Source of the DNA: Drosophila pseudoobscura
Taxonomy: Eukaryota; Arthropoda; Insecta; Diptera; Drosophilidae
Direction of reading: 5' to 3'
DNA: 64,000 nt
NCBI RefSeq assembly: GCF_009870125.1
Contig: NC_046680.1
Span: 7,502,001-7,566,000, forward strand
Below, in pieces: positions 49,920 through 62,213 of the stretch. How positions within the stretch are numbered: the stretch's first letter is position 1; each line of letters opens with the position of its first letter. Position numbers and translations under genes: made by a program. The notes below the pieces were generated by a model that made no database searches, had not been told where the DNA came from, and saw nothing but the letters and a program-made list of their open reading frames with translations.

Positions 49920-52900
49920 TCAGACCAGGGCATCGTTGCTGAACACATCGTTAACGTGTTTGCCATTGCTGCCGACGGATCCTGCCTTGTCCTTGAGGCC
50001 GCATTGCTACAACGAGAGGAGAGGGAGAGAAATTAGTTCTCTCTGCGCATAATATTTGCCAGCAAATTAGAAAATAATTAAAGCTCAAAAAGGAGCCCCC
50101 AGGCCGCCCCGCACCTGTCGCTGAAAAATTAATTAAAACAATTAACGGCAGATGGTGCGGTGCCCGCCATGCCCGTGGCAATTACCGAAATACTCGTATA
50201 ATTTTGGATTTCTCAAGAAATTATGCTACACCCACCTCCTGCTTGGCCTGCCATTGTTTCATGGCCGATTTGTATTTCTCGAATTCGTTGCACCAATGCG
50301 AGTAGATCTTCTGGTAGTCCTGCTTCTGCGACGGTGGCGAGCATCTGTGGGGAGAGAGAGAGAGAGAGGGAGGGAGGGAGGGAGGGAGGAGTATACGTTA
50401 TTGACAGTTCTAAACTCCTGGCCAAACTCCTAATTGCGACGCCACGCCTGGAGCTGGCGACTCACCTGTGCGCGTCCACGGTTACCCCGTAGCTGCAGAG
50501 CAGGGTGCCATCCAAGTAGCTATCATAGCGGCCGCCGTCGCCCTCATTAACCGCCAGCAGGACCAGGCCGCCCTCGTTCGTTTCAATGTATTTGGTGGGC
50601 GTGTAGCGTACCTCATAGCTGCCAGACAGGGAAGTAAAGATAAAGATAAAGATAAAGAGAGGAAGAGGGAGAGATGGTTAGAGAGAGCGGGAGACTTTCC
50701 ATTTTCCAACCTCGGGAACGCATTGAAAACGCACAATAAAAATCAATATAGACTGTGTGTGTGCCAGACAGCGACTTTTGTCGCTTTGGCAGAAGAAAGT
50801 TGAAAGTTTTTCCATTACTCGAAGACCCACAGGGGCAGGGGCAGGGGCAGGAGCAGGGGGTTGGCTGCAGTACTCGGAGTCGAAGCATCCCCAGTCAAAT
50901 AAGCGTAAACGCCAAAAAGCAGACTTGGAGAGCATTTTAAAGTGTCAATTTACCGCAGCATTGGCAGCAGCCAGGACTAAGTGAGATGAAGCGAAGTTTC
51001 GCTTACGCTTTTCCCCCGGATTTCATTATTTGCTTTCAATTTTTCAGGAGATTCAAAGAGATAGATTCGAGAGGTAGATATAGACACTTACCGTCCCTTC
51101 TCGGTGGAGTGATGATACCATCGCGTCTGCTTCTTCCTCAGCACCTCTGGCATCTTGACGAAGCACGAGAGATGCAGTGTCTGGCCGTAGGAGGAGGTGA
51201 CGCGCTTGCGGAGCACACTCGTATCGCAGATGCCCGACGTCTCGTTGGCCACGTCCTGGAGGAGTCCGAGCTGGTAGGGCCGGCAGGCATTCACCTCCTG
51301 GTCCCAGCCGCAGTACGGATCGGCCACACAGCGGAAGCAGCTGTCGTAGCGGCGGGCGCACATGGCAATGTCGATCTGCTTCACCTGGTGATCGGTGGCC
51401 AGGTAGAGGGAGCCCGTCTTCTGGCTGAGGATCAGCTCGCGGATGGGTTCGTTGTGCGGCGAGGCCTCGAAGATGTCGATCAGATTCGAGTGGCGCTGGC
51501 CGTAGTGCATGAATTGGACTATCTTGTAGATTTGCCCCGAGCTCGTGGCCACAAAGTAAACCAGAAACTCCTGGTTCAGCTTGTCGATGCGTATCCTAGG
51601 GCGCAGATTCAATACAAAGAGGAAACCACGTTAGAACAGGGGAAAAAACCAGGGACCCACATCGGTGGCAAGAGCTTAACTAAAAACACATCCTGCGGCA
51701 CATTGTTCACAAGTTCCGGCCAAGTCAAAACATTTCTCGCTGCCAGAACTACGTTGTCTGTCTATGTCTCTGTCTCCAGGCTACGAACTCAGAGAGGGAA
51801 CAAATGTCAACAGGGATACAATCTACAGTGTGGCTGTGGCTGTGGCTGTGGCAGTGGCTGTGGCTGCCTGCCAAGGAGACTTGCAACGGACGACAACTGG
51901 CAGCGCTAATGAATATAATTTTCACTTACTTGTCCACCACCAGCTTGGTGAGTATTATGTCTCGCTTGAAGAAGACCGGATTGCCAAATTCATGATCGAC
52001 CGCCTTGTCCATTAGCGGATGTTTACGTATGAAATTCAACACGGAGTCCGGCAGTGTGGCGGTGTCGTTGTGGCATGTGCCCGGACGTGGCTCCGGCACT
52101 TTCTGGTTGAGTACGGGCAGCCAGGCGCTGTTTGAGCTGGCCTGCTCCTTGAATTTTCCTGAGTGGATGGAAAAAGCGAAAAAGACAGAGAGAGAGGGAA
52201 AGAGGGAAAGAGGGAGGGAGAGAGCAATGCATCAGTATGGAGCCGAAGAGTTTTGCTACACTTAATTTATGTATGTCAGTGCGAGTGTTTTTGTGGCAAG
52301 AGCTGATTTGTGGCACTCTCCACACTCACGAGCGGCAAAAAATAAAAATAAAATACATTTTAACCATCATATACTGGCCTTCAATGTGGCTTCAAGTGTG
52401 GCCGTTGCATAATCGTTTCTTTCCATAATTAATTGCTGTGGCTTTCCCACATTTTTCCCTGCGCACTCAGCGCCCTGTCTGTCTATCTGTAGCTGTGTGT
52501 GTGTGTGTTGTGTGTGTGTGTGTGTGTGTGGTGTATGTCTGTGCCACATGCCCGCAAACTTTCCGTAATGAATTTTAAGTGTATGCCAGATTTTTTACTC
52601 CACTTGCCCTGTGGCATTCTGTGTCTGCCGCTGTCTGCCCGATTGTCTGCCTGTCAGTCTTGGCACAGCTCCATACACATGCACACCGCACAACTTTATG
52701 GTGTTAATGAACTTTTTAAAAGCATCTAGCAGATGTCGATATATCGACTAAAAGATACCCGCTACAACCCGAACAATCTGCATTCTCAGAGAAGAGATAA
52801 TATGAACAACATTTCGAAGGGATACCCTTTTATTCTACACCTACAGGGTATACAAATGTTAACCCTACACATATGAAAAACCGGGAAGGAAAGAAATTCA

Positions 52901-55900
52901 AGACGGATCTGATGTCCTGGGACCCACAAGGGCAGAGGCAGGGAGAACTCTAGAGGAAAGGTACGCGTAGCTCTCCCATCAATTCAATGCGCGCCATTTA
53001 ACGCTCAAATTCCAGGGCAAAGGACAAGGGCCAGAACCAGGACCAGGACTCCACCTGTGCGCGTAATTCCATCCGCAGTTGTTCCAAGAAAAAAAACCCC
53101 CATAAGAATTATGGTCCATGCAATAAATCAGAAAAGCACACACACATATCCCCTGTATCCCCGGACTCACCTTCGAAGGCCGCATTTATGTCCCTGATGT
53201 CATAGCTACAGACAGCAGAACCAATCAGACCGTTCGTGTTCGTCGTGAAGGTGGCATAGAACTTGCTGTCGTCGCTGGGCATCTTGTAGACCGACTGGAT
53301 CTCGTTGAAGTAGAAGGGGAACTCGCTGGAGATGCTGCAGTTCATGCGAGCCTTCAGATACGTGGCCCAGTTCTGGCTGATCATGTACTTGCCGCCGCGA
53401 TCGTTCTTGCAGACGCGTGCCACGCGGGAGTAGACCTCCTTGCCGCAGTTGATGTACTCCACGGCATGTTCGCGGAAGAAGAAGTACACGAACTCGCCAA
53501 TCTCAAAGGAGCCCACAAAGTTGGGTTCTGCAAAGGGAGAGGGTTGGGTTTTGTTCGTTAGCTTGTGCTGTGTGAAAGGGTCTTTCTGTTCAACTTACTG
53601 TCCAGTAGCTTGGAGTCATATTTCACCGTTCGCTTGAAGTTTGCCTCCTTGCGGCCGTTGGTAAGATTGTAGAGATCCGAGCGGAATATAACCGAATCGG
53701 CCTTGGTGAATTCAGCATTGGTGCCGGCGTACTGAATGTCGGGGGATAGGGGAGATGTACAAGAGAGTATAAGGATATGGATGGTAATGTCTTGGTTAAG
53801 GCCTCGACATCACGCATACGCCCAGTGCGCCGTGGCTGGGCACGCACGCACACAATTACGCATAAAGTGTACGCACGTGCCTCCCTCTTCTATTGCTCGC
53901 TCTAATTTAATTTCAGCTGCTTTATTGCTGCTACTGTTGCTGCCTCTTTTTGCTTTAAAATTTCCTTTCCTCTGCCTTCAACACACACAACTTTTGCGTC
54001 GACTTCCCTGCCTGTTCTCCCCCGTATACCCCCTACTTTACTTTACTTTTGTAATTTTATTACAATTGACATTTTTCTTTTTATTTCTCCCTTCCTCTGG
54101 CTCCCTTTTCGGTTTCTTTTTCTTTTGCTCCCTTCGTTTCACTTCCGTTTCGAGGCGGGGGGACGAGGACCCTGAACTTACCAGCGCGGGCAAACCAAAG
54201 GGATTTCCGTTCTCCACATAGACGGCGGTTGAGTTGTCAGCGGGATCGTAGGGACACTTGCCAATGCCCAGGCCGACGCCGGGCACGTACTGGGATCTGG
54301 GTAAATGTGTTAAGTTTGCCTAAGGGTTGCGATTCGGGTTCGTTTTCGGTGGGGGGTTCGCATTGGGGAGGGGGTGGAGAGAGAGAGAGAGAGAAGAAAG
54401 AATCGCATTAGTTGACTTTAATTTTGGGCACAAGACGACGACTGCCTTCAAACTTGACTGACATTCACAATTAGTCAGTCAGTCAGTCGCACAATCCTTT
54501 CCCCTCGTATACTCACATTTATAACGTAATCCTTGGGATTGTGGGCATTCGTGCCGCACACATAGAGTCGATGCCCGTTGAAGTTCATTGGCTGGATGAC
54601 GCGTATGTGATTGCGGCACTCCACCTTCTTGTCCGGTTGCCATTTTATAGATTTTTAGTGTAATTGTAGTACGTATAAATGTTGGAAAATCAAAGTTTTA
54701 AGGGAAATCAAAAATTGAAGATGCAAATGGAAATGGAAATGGGAAATGGCAAAGGCCGTGTCATGAGTACAGGTCACAATTTTGTACATGCTTCGGTCAG
54801 AGGATAATACTATATCGTACGGGTATACATATTTATGCAAGGCCTTATGAATGGCATTCAGACTCACCTCCCGCTTCCCTTTGGACACGCAGTTCAGGAT
54901 GTCGGAGCCAGTGGGTTCCAGGATGAGGACATCGCGCTGTAAAACAAATCGAACCAGGGTGAAATTTCTGTCTCCAATGTTTATTGAAAGCGTGCTGGAA
55001 TGCCATGTTGCGGCGGTGGCACGCACCACTGTGTTTTCTTTTCGTGGCACAAACATTCTTCTTGTCTCCACACTGAGGGAAAGCGCTTAGAAATGTATTA
55101 GCTTGATTACAACTAATAGAAATATTGAACAAGCCCTTTCAAGGCTATTTCCAGGCATTCTTCCAGTGTTCAGTATCTGTGTTTGTCTATTTTTCTACTT
55201 CCCTTTCTTTCAGTGTACTGTATCTGTGCTTGTCTAGCTTTGTACGTATCTCACGTTGAGCATTTGTTTATTTAATTCGATTTTTTTTTTTTTTTTTGGC
55301 CGACAGCACATATGAATCGGCAATGAATCTCCCTTTCCAGCGAGTGATTCAATAAATTTTGAAACCATTTCAGCAAAATTCCTTGCCAAAGTGAAAGCCA
55401 CAAATCAATGGAAGAAAGAAGTGCGGAGAAAGAGAAGAAGGAAAAGCCATCGACTGACAATTTTTATGCTTGACATATAGACACAATATCCGGTGCCTGC
55501 TGGATGGATGCACTTTCCCACTTTCCACTTGCACTTGCCTCGGCCATCGCCGGCGAGAGAGTGTCAGTCCTTTGGGGCGGAGGCGGGCCTCGACTTGAAA
55601 TGGAATGGAATTCCTTCGGCGACCCGCTCAGAAGTCAGCACAAATAATTGCTGTTAAAAGCATTTGCTCCTGCGTCCTGCCTCCTGGCTGCTGGTCACAA
55701 GATGTCTCCGGAGGAGTAGGAGCCATGGCCCTAGATTGCAAAAAAAAAACTCAACTCAACGTAAAACGCTTGAACGGACAGAGGCGGATATTGACAGTTG
55801 AAGATGGAATCATTAAAGTGCAATTGTGTGCTGTCACAGGACGACGCTGAAAATGCTTTCCCCGAGACACTTAGAGAAGGACTCTTACCTCGCATATCGA

Positions 55901-57206
55901 TTGGCTTATGTTGCGCAGATTCAGCCGAAAGATCCGATCCCTGCAGGAGAACAGAAAAAAAGATACAAATGATTAGTCAGGTAAATGATTAAAGAGGCAA
56001 ACTTTGTCGCAGCACACGACACATTCGACACACGACCTAATCCCCGACTCGTGGCATCATCCGACCAGACGATAGGTTAATGCCACACCAGTTGCCACCT
56101 GTCTGGGTCGGGGCAGAGGTTGCGGATGTCAATGTCTTTTTATTTTGAAAAATTGCCAAGCCAGAAGCTGGTAGATGCACCTGCTGTGCGGCCTGTCAAG
56201 CCCTGCCAGCGTACTTATTGCAGTCACTGTGCCTTGATTGATTGATATGTCGAATGTCGCAATATTGCGTGTCCATATTCCAGAAGAGGCTCAACTTCGA
56301 GCGGCAGAGGCGACGGTTGTGGAAATGGAAATGGCTGCGGCATCGCCACTTTCCGGCCACTAGAAACTTCTGGCGGCGACCAGGGAAAAAACAAAAGGAA
56401 CGCACGTTCGGACGGAAAAGGGGTGGAGTGTAGGGCGTGTTTTATGTAGTTGGTGGCAGAGTTTTTGGGTAGCGCTTTCCCCCGACAACTCAGAAACCAT
56501 TAATCTTCATTTCCATGGCCAGCCAAGGGGCAACGTGGCGGGGGGGAATGGTGGATGGGGTGTGAGTCCTAGGAGCCCGGGTAACAATCGCTGATGATGC
56601 CAACGCTACCGACGACGAGTGCTGCCAGCTGTGGCTGCTCCTGCTCCTGCTCCTGCTCCTGGGGTAAGCGGCATTCGAGTCAAGTGGTAATTTTGGTTAC
56701 TTTGTTTGCCAGCTCCAGAGGTTCCAGAGGTTCCCCGTCCCCTTTCCATAACCCTTAGCAACCGCAACCATTAAAATGCGGCACTGCTCAACTTACCACA
56801 GACAAATGAGCAGACGAGGAGCCAGCCCCGTTGTCAAATTGCAGACCATGCCCCATACTTTGCTCCATGCACCCTCCACCCGTTCGGGCATTAATTCATA
56901 ATTATGTATGCCGACAGCGTGGCCGCGTGGGTCCCTGCTCCCTGGTCCCTGGCTAAAATATGAATGAAATATGCACCCCTAAATGAGTTGAGGCTACCAA
57001 GTAGGCAGCCATCTCGCCCGTCTCAACCCACCACATCACATCTTCCACACCGGAACTTTCTAATTATTCTAGGGAGGGAGGGTTTTCCCCATTTTCTGGA
57101 GTAAATCTGTCCACTTACATGGCGCCCACATAGAGGGCATTGTTGCGCTCATCCATATAGAAGGTTCTGTAGTGCAGCGGTCCGCAGCTAAAGTCCTTGA
57201 CGTGAT
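49920..57206 (-). CDS. Sema2b: Class 2 secreted semaphorin, 5' end missing
   Basis: Twelve coding exons join in phase: 57206-57119, 55940-55889, 54936-54868, 54627-54517, 54319-54182, 53731-53599, 53527-53171, 52158-51930, 51595-51092, 50618-50466, 50344-50236, 50006-49920 (stop TGA). They give about 676 residues without the signal-peptide end, which must lie beyond 57206. The order is a Sema propeller (YVCGTNAHNPKDY, NFVGSFEIGEFVYFFFRE), then a PSI module (CFRCVADPYCGWD), an Ig-like domain and a short basic tail with no membrane segment. That order is diagnostic of invertebrate class 2 semaphorins, secreted axon-guidance ligands of PlexB. It differs from Sema2a as I recall it at many positions, so I assign Sema2b. 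The Ig domain has YDSYL where a YxC cysteine is usual. The acceptor of the 54627 exon is purine-rich. Confidence 0.88.
52822..52851. repeat. Short hairpin ATACCCT/AGGGTAT in a semaphorin intron
   Basis: ATACCCT (52822-52828) and AGGGTAT (52845-52851) are inverted copies. The GGGTATACAAATG context resembles terminal parts of DINE-1/Helitron-type fly repeats, but only a fragment is visible. Confidence 0.3.
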
Positions 57207-58143
57207 CTGTAAAGAGCAAACGGGAGAGAGAGAGGGTCATTAAGTATACGCACTGTATTCGGTTCATTGATTTAAAGAAATCGAGAGTGAGCCCGAAGTT
57301 AATTAAAGCTTAATGAAACTGTCAGCAGCAGTTTAGCAGCAACTAATTAAACTATTATAATTTAGCACACACACAAAGTTAATTTATGGAAGGCTGGGGG
57401 GAGAGTCAGTGCCAAAAAGGAAGCACACAACACAAAAGCCTTGGCCCAGGGTCCTGTTCCCTGTTCCCTGTCCCCTGTTCCCTGTCCCTGCCCTTGCATA
57501 TTTGACACTGACAGTGTCACGTAGCCTCTACCCAGATATGTCACGTGCTGAGGCCCAGGATCCAGACACAGCCCAAAGGCAGTGACAGAGACAAAGAGAC
57601 AGCCCCAACCGTGCAGTGGAGTCGATCCCTGCTCCAGTTCGTGAGTCGCAAAAAGTTGCACCGCTGTCAATGTCATTAACAAAAGATTGAGGCATTTAGC
57701 TGAAATTTTTACGACATTAAGTTGTCAACTAATTTGGCACAATTAGTAAAACAACACACAAAAATACTCCAGCACACCCGCGCACAAAAGGCAAGGACGA
57801 ACGGGGCCGGGCCGGACAGGACAGGACAACTTTGTTTTTTCATTTGAAGCAAAGCCCAAGCAAATCCTTTGATGGCATTGCTAAGAGTCATTTGTGTTGA
57901 CTTCTCCACTTTCCTTTTGTCCCGGTCATTGGTCATTGACGACGACGACGACCCTTAATGGGCTGGGAACAACAATAGCAGTAACAAAAGTGATTTCCAT
58001 AAGAATACCTAATGAATGATATACTCGTGCACAGACTGTGTCACAGTCAAGTTTTTCAGCCTTTAACCTTATGCAAATGAATACAAAGTTGGCCAAGAGT
58101 TTTGGGTTTATTTCCCTTGAATTATTTTTCGATTTATTTTGCA
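57207..58143. other. Semaphorin intron and upstream region of the first malic enzyme
   Basis: About 940 bases with no further semaphorin exon recognised. A 7-base TTCCCTG-type repeat lies at about 57461-57500. The promoter of the plus-strand malic enzyme must be here. I could not identify a TATA box or a clear initiator. Confidence 0.45.
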
Positions 58144-60120
58144 ATGGCTTTCTCCAAATTCTATTTTGCCGTACAACAGCGGCTACATCTGTCCCAGAGC
58201 CAGAACACTGCCAATAAGAGTCGACACCACCATGATATCGTCCGACCTCCCGTTACAACCGTTCTGGACGCCAAAAATAACAAGGTATATATCCTTTTGT
58301 TTCGATTCAATTCTTCCTTCATTTTTTTGTTGACAGGGTCTGAATTTCACCATTGAAGAGCGGCAGAGCCTGCAGGTGCACGGCCTGTTTCCAGCGGCGT
58401 TCCGCACCATGCAGGAGCAGGTGTTCGCCGTTGCGGCAAACTTCCATGCGCGTGCCACGAAAATTGGACGGTACCGCTACCTGAGATCCCTGCGAAAGCG
58501 GCACGAGCGCTTGTACTTCCGCTTCCTGTCAGAGCACCTCGAGGACGTGCTGCCCGTGATCTACACACCCACCGTGGGCGTGGCCTGCACCATATTCGGT
58601 ATGATATACCGGGGTCCCATGGGCTTGTATGTGACCAAGAATGATCGCGGCCATGTGGCCGAGGTGTTGAGAAATTGGCCAGAGCCCGACATCAAGGCGG
58701 TGTGCGTGACGGATGGCGAACGCATCCTGGGCCTGGGAGACCTCGGAGCCAATGGGATGGGCATCACTGTCGGAAAGCTGGAGCTCTACACGGCCCTCAG
58801 CTGCGTGCCGCCGCACCACCTGCTGCCCGTCTGCCTGGACGTGGGGACCAACAACGAGGAGCTGCTGGCCGATCCCATGTATATTGGGACGCGAGATAAG
58901 CGGCTGAGGGGCAAGAAGTACGATGAGCTCGTGGACGAGTTCATGCAGGCTGTCGTCCAGACCTGGGGTCGCAGAACCCTCATCCACTTCGAGGACTTTG
59001 CCACGCCAAACGCCTTCAAGCTCATAGAGCGGTACCAGCACAAATACTGCTGCTTCAACGACGACATTCAGGGCACGGCTGCTGTGGGACTGGCCGGCCT
59101 CCTGGCCGTCGAGCGGGTCACCAAGAAGAAGTTGGACAAACACGTTATCGTCTTCGCCGGTGCGGGCAGTGCCGCAATGGGCGTGGCGGGGCTCCTGGTC
59201 AAGGAGCTAAAGTCCCGAAAGCTGGACGAGAAGCAAATCGCAAAGAACATTTACGTATTCGATCAGAATGGTCTGATTGTGAAGAGCAGAACGGATGTGG
59301 CGCCGCCCATTCAACCGTACGTCAAGGACATGCCCCACATCAAAGCTTTGGACGAGGTTGTGGAGAAGGTGAAGCCGTCTATCCTGATAGGTGCCACCAG
59401 CATGACGGGACTCTTCTCGGAGAAGATCCTGCGGTGCATGGCCGCCAATAACGAGCGCCCCGCCATCTTTGCCTTCTCCAATCCCACCAGCAAGGCGGAG
59501 TGCACGGCCGAGCAAGCCTACAACTTCACAGAGGTGAATTCTCAGTAGATTTGACTATATTCGGGGCTCTTAAATGTCCTCCCCTCTCCATAGGGTCGCG
59601 CCCTGTTCTCGGCGGGGTCTCCTTTTCCGCCTGTGACGGTCAATGGTAAACGCTTAACGCCCGGACAGGCCAACAACTGCTTCGCCTTTCCCGGCATTGG
59701 ACTGGGGGCGATGGCCGCCTACGCCAAAACCATACCCGACGAGATCTTCCTGGTGGCCGCCCACACTTTGGCGGGGTATCCCGAGGAGGAGGCGATGGCT
59801 AGCGGCAGGATCTACCCAAAGGCGACAGAGGCCAAAGATGTGGCCCTCACCATTGCCGTGGCCGTGGCCCAATATCTGTTTGACAATGGTAAGCTCCATC
59901 CGATCTATGAAAAGAGGTTTCTGTTCTCATATATCATCCCCCAGACTTGGCCCAAGTTTATCCAGTGCCGGAGAATGTGTGCGAGTTTATTGTGGCCAAT
60001 CTCTACGAGCTCTGCAATGGAGATTCGTTGGTGGTGCCATGGAAGTACCCGGATTTGCCCACAGTTCCGTTCACCGAAGGCTACAACATACCACCGAAAG
60101 ATATCAAGATTTCCTTCTAA
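58144..60120 (+). CDS. Malic enzyme, probably mitochondrial, four exons (first of tandem pair)
   Basis: Exons 58144-58284, 58337-59533, 59594-59888 and 59945-60120 join in phase to 602 residues, the normal family length. It should decarboxylate malate to pyruvate with reduction of NAD(P). All active-site elements are present: YTPTVG (Y123), GERILGLGDLG (R176), GK (K194), FEDF (E266, D267), NDDIQGT (D289, D290), GAGSAAMG (322-329) and the SNPT motif. The first exon encodes a basic, acid-free amphipathic start (MAFSKFYFAVQQRLHLSQSQ), suggesting mitochondrial import. A possible upstream start at 58102 is TTG, so the ATG at 58144 was used. Cofactor choice cannot be read with certainty. A CG7964/CG7969-like pair is the likely orthologous arrangement by recollection; those are testis-biased genes. 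Confidence 0.93.
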
Positions 60121-60197
60121 TCTCTCTAATGCTCCATATAAGCAGGCGTTTTCTTTTGGAGATCGATCACCATTGGAAATGGGTTTTTGTATTCAAT

Positions 60198-60203
60198 ATT
60201 AAA
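60198..60203 (+). terminator. Possible poly(A) signal of the first malic enzyme
   Basis: ATTAAA, the commonest variant hexamer, lies 78 bases past the stop and only 32 bases before the ATG of the next gene. Confidence 0.45.
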
Positions 60204-60234
60204 AATTCTCTGTTGAGATTCAAAGACATATCTA

Positions 60235-62213
60235 ATGACGTTTTCCAAGCTGCGTCCTTTGCCTCGCCTAGTTTCACACCTCAGACCGCTTGGGCGAATG
60301 TTGCAGGTGCACAACGATGCCAGCAGTCACGTGGTGCGACCAGATTGGCACACCATCACGGACGGTCGATGGAACAAGGTGAGTGAATGAAAGGGAAAGT
60401 GGAAGGAAAGCCTCCAGAATCTGATACGCCTATCGTCCATCGCCCATCGCTCAGGGCCTGAGTTTCACCATTGAGGAGCGACAGCGTCTGGGCGTCCACG
60501 GACTGTGGCCGTGCTCGACACGGAACATGGAGGAGCAGCTGTACGCCGTGGGGATAAACTTTCAGGCGCGCAAGGACAACATCAGCAAGTTCACGTATAT
60601 CAACTCGCTGTCGCAGCGGCACCAGCGGCTGTTCTACCGCTTTCTCAGGGACTACACGGAAGCTGTGCTGCCCGTCATATACACGCCGACGGTGGGGGAG
60701 ATCATCACCTCGTTCGGGCTGCACTTCAAGTATCCCGATGGCCTGTACATCACTATTTTCGACCGGGGCCACATCAGGGACGTGCTCACAAACTGGAAGG
60801 CGAAGCATGTCCGGGCCATGTGCGTCACGGACGGGGGTCGCGTCTTGGGGCTCGGCGACATGGGGGCCAACGGCATGGGCATATCCATTGGCAAGATTGC
60901 CCTGTACACCGCCTTGGCTGGGGTGCCGCCGGATCAGCTGCTGCCCGTCTGCCTGGATGTGGGCACCGACAACGAGGAGCTGCTCGGCGATCCGCTCTAT
61001 GTGGGAGCGCGGATAAAGCGCGTCCGCGGCGCCGAGTACGAGGATTTCGTTAACGAGTTCATGGAGGCTGCGGTGGACACCTTCGGCACGGACACCTTCA
61101 TCCACCACGAGGACTTTGCCACGCCCGATGCGATCAAGTTCCTGAAGAAGTATCAGTACTCCTACTGCTGCTTCAACGACGATGTTCAGGGCACAGGCGC
61201 CACGGGACTGGCCGGCATGCTCAACGTGGAGCGTGTGACCAAACGGAAGCTGCAGGACATGGTCTTTCTGTTTGCCGGCGCAGGGAGTGCCGCCCTTGGC
61301 ATTGCCAATATGCTGCTCACGGCCCTGAAAAGCCGAGGTCTCACCTCCGAGGAGGCTGCCAGCAAAATCTATCTGTTCGACCAGAACGGTCTCGTGACGT
61401 GCGCATCGGACAAGATTGAGGCGCAGGCCAGGAAGTTTGCCAAGCCCATGGATCCGATCAAAGACCTCGCCGCCGCGGTGGACCATCTGAAGCCCTCGAT
61501 TCTCTTGGGGGCCACTGGCGTGGGTTCACTCTTCTCCGAGCAGGTGCTCCGATCATTGGCAAAACACCAGGAGCGACCTGCCGTGTTTGCGCTCTCAAAC
61601 CCCACCAACAGGACCGAGTGCACGGCCGAGCAGGCCTACAATTTCACAGAGGTACAGCCAAAGATCTTTCCGTTCTGCGCTACATATGATTTTCCTTAGG
61701 GTCGAGTGCTGTTCTGTTCGGGATCGCCGTTTCCGCCCGTGGTGTTCAATGGCAAGCGCTTCACACCCGCGCAGGCCAACAATTGTCTGGTGTTTCCGGG
61801 TATAGCTTTGGGGGCAATTTGTGCACGGGCCCGCTTTCTGCCGGACGACGTCTACTCCGAAGTGGCCGTCACGCTGGCCAAGAGCACCTCCGAGGAGCGA
61901 CTGGCCGCCGGCAGCTTGTATCCCGCCATCAAGGAGGCCCACTCCTTGGCCTTGGACGTGGGCGTCACCGTGTGCCAGTATCTGTTTGAAAACGGTAGGA
62001 TTTAGCTTTGGTTTCGATCTTTTTCCGTGACTGATTTCCTTTCGGGCCTCTGTAGGCCTGTCAAATATCTATCCCGTGCCCAAGGATGTGTGCGAATTCG
62101 TTCAGAAAACTCAGTACAGACTGGTGTACGAGAGCGCTCTGCCGCCCACCTGGCCGTATCCTGATTTTCCTGCCTGTCAAGGCAAAGATTGCAAAGCGAA
62201 GCCTCTTTTGTAA
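60235..62213 (+). CDS. Malic enzyme, probably mitochondrial, four exons (second of tandem pair)
   Basis: Exons 60235-60378, 60455-61651, 61700-61994 and 62056-62213 join in phase to 597 residues. Introns fall at exactly the same places as in the preceding gene. Exons 2 and 3 have identical lengths (1197 and 295 bases), so the pair is a tandem duplication. Catalytic elements are intact: YTPTVG (Y124), an aligned GGRVLGLGDMG with its arginine, FHHEDF-type metal site, NDDVQGT, GAGSAALG, SNPT. The first exon gives an arginine-rich start (MTFSKLRPLPRLVSHLRPLG) of mitochondrial presequence type. The second intron is only 48 bases. First exons and C-terminal tails differ most between the pair. Only 114 bases separate its ATG from the stop of the gene before. 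Confidence 0.93.
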
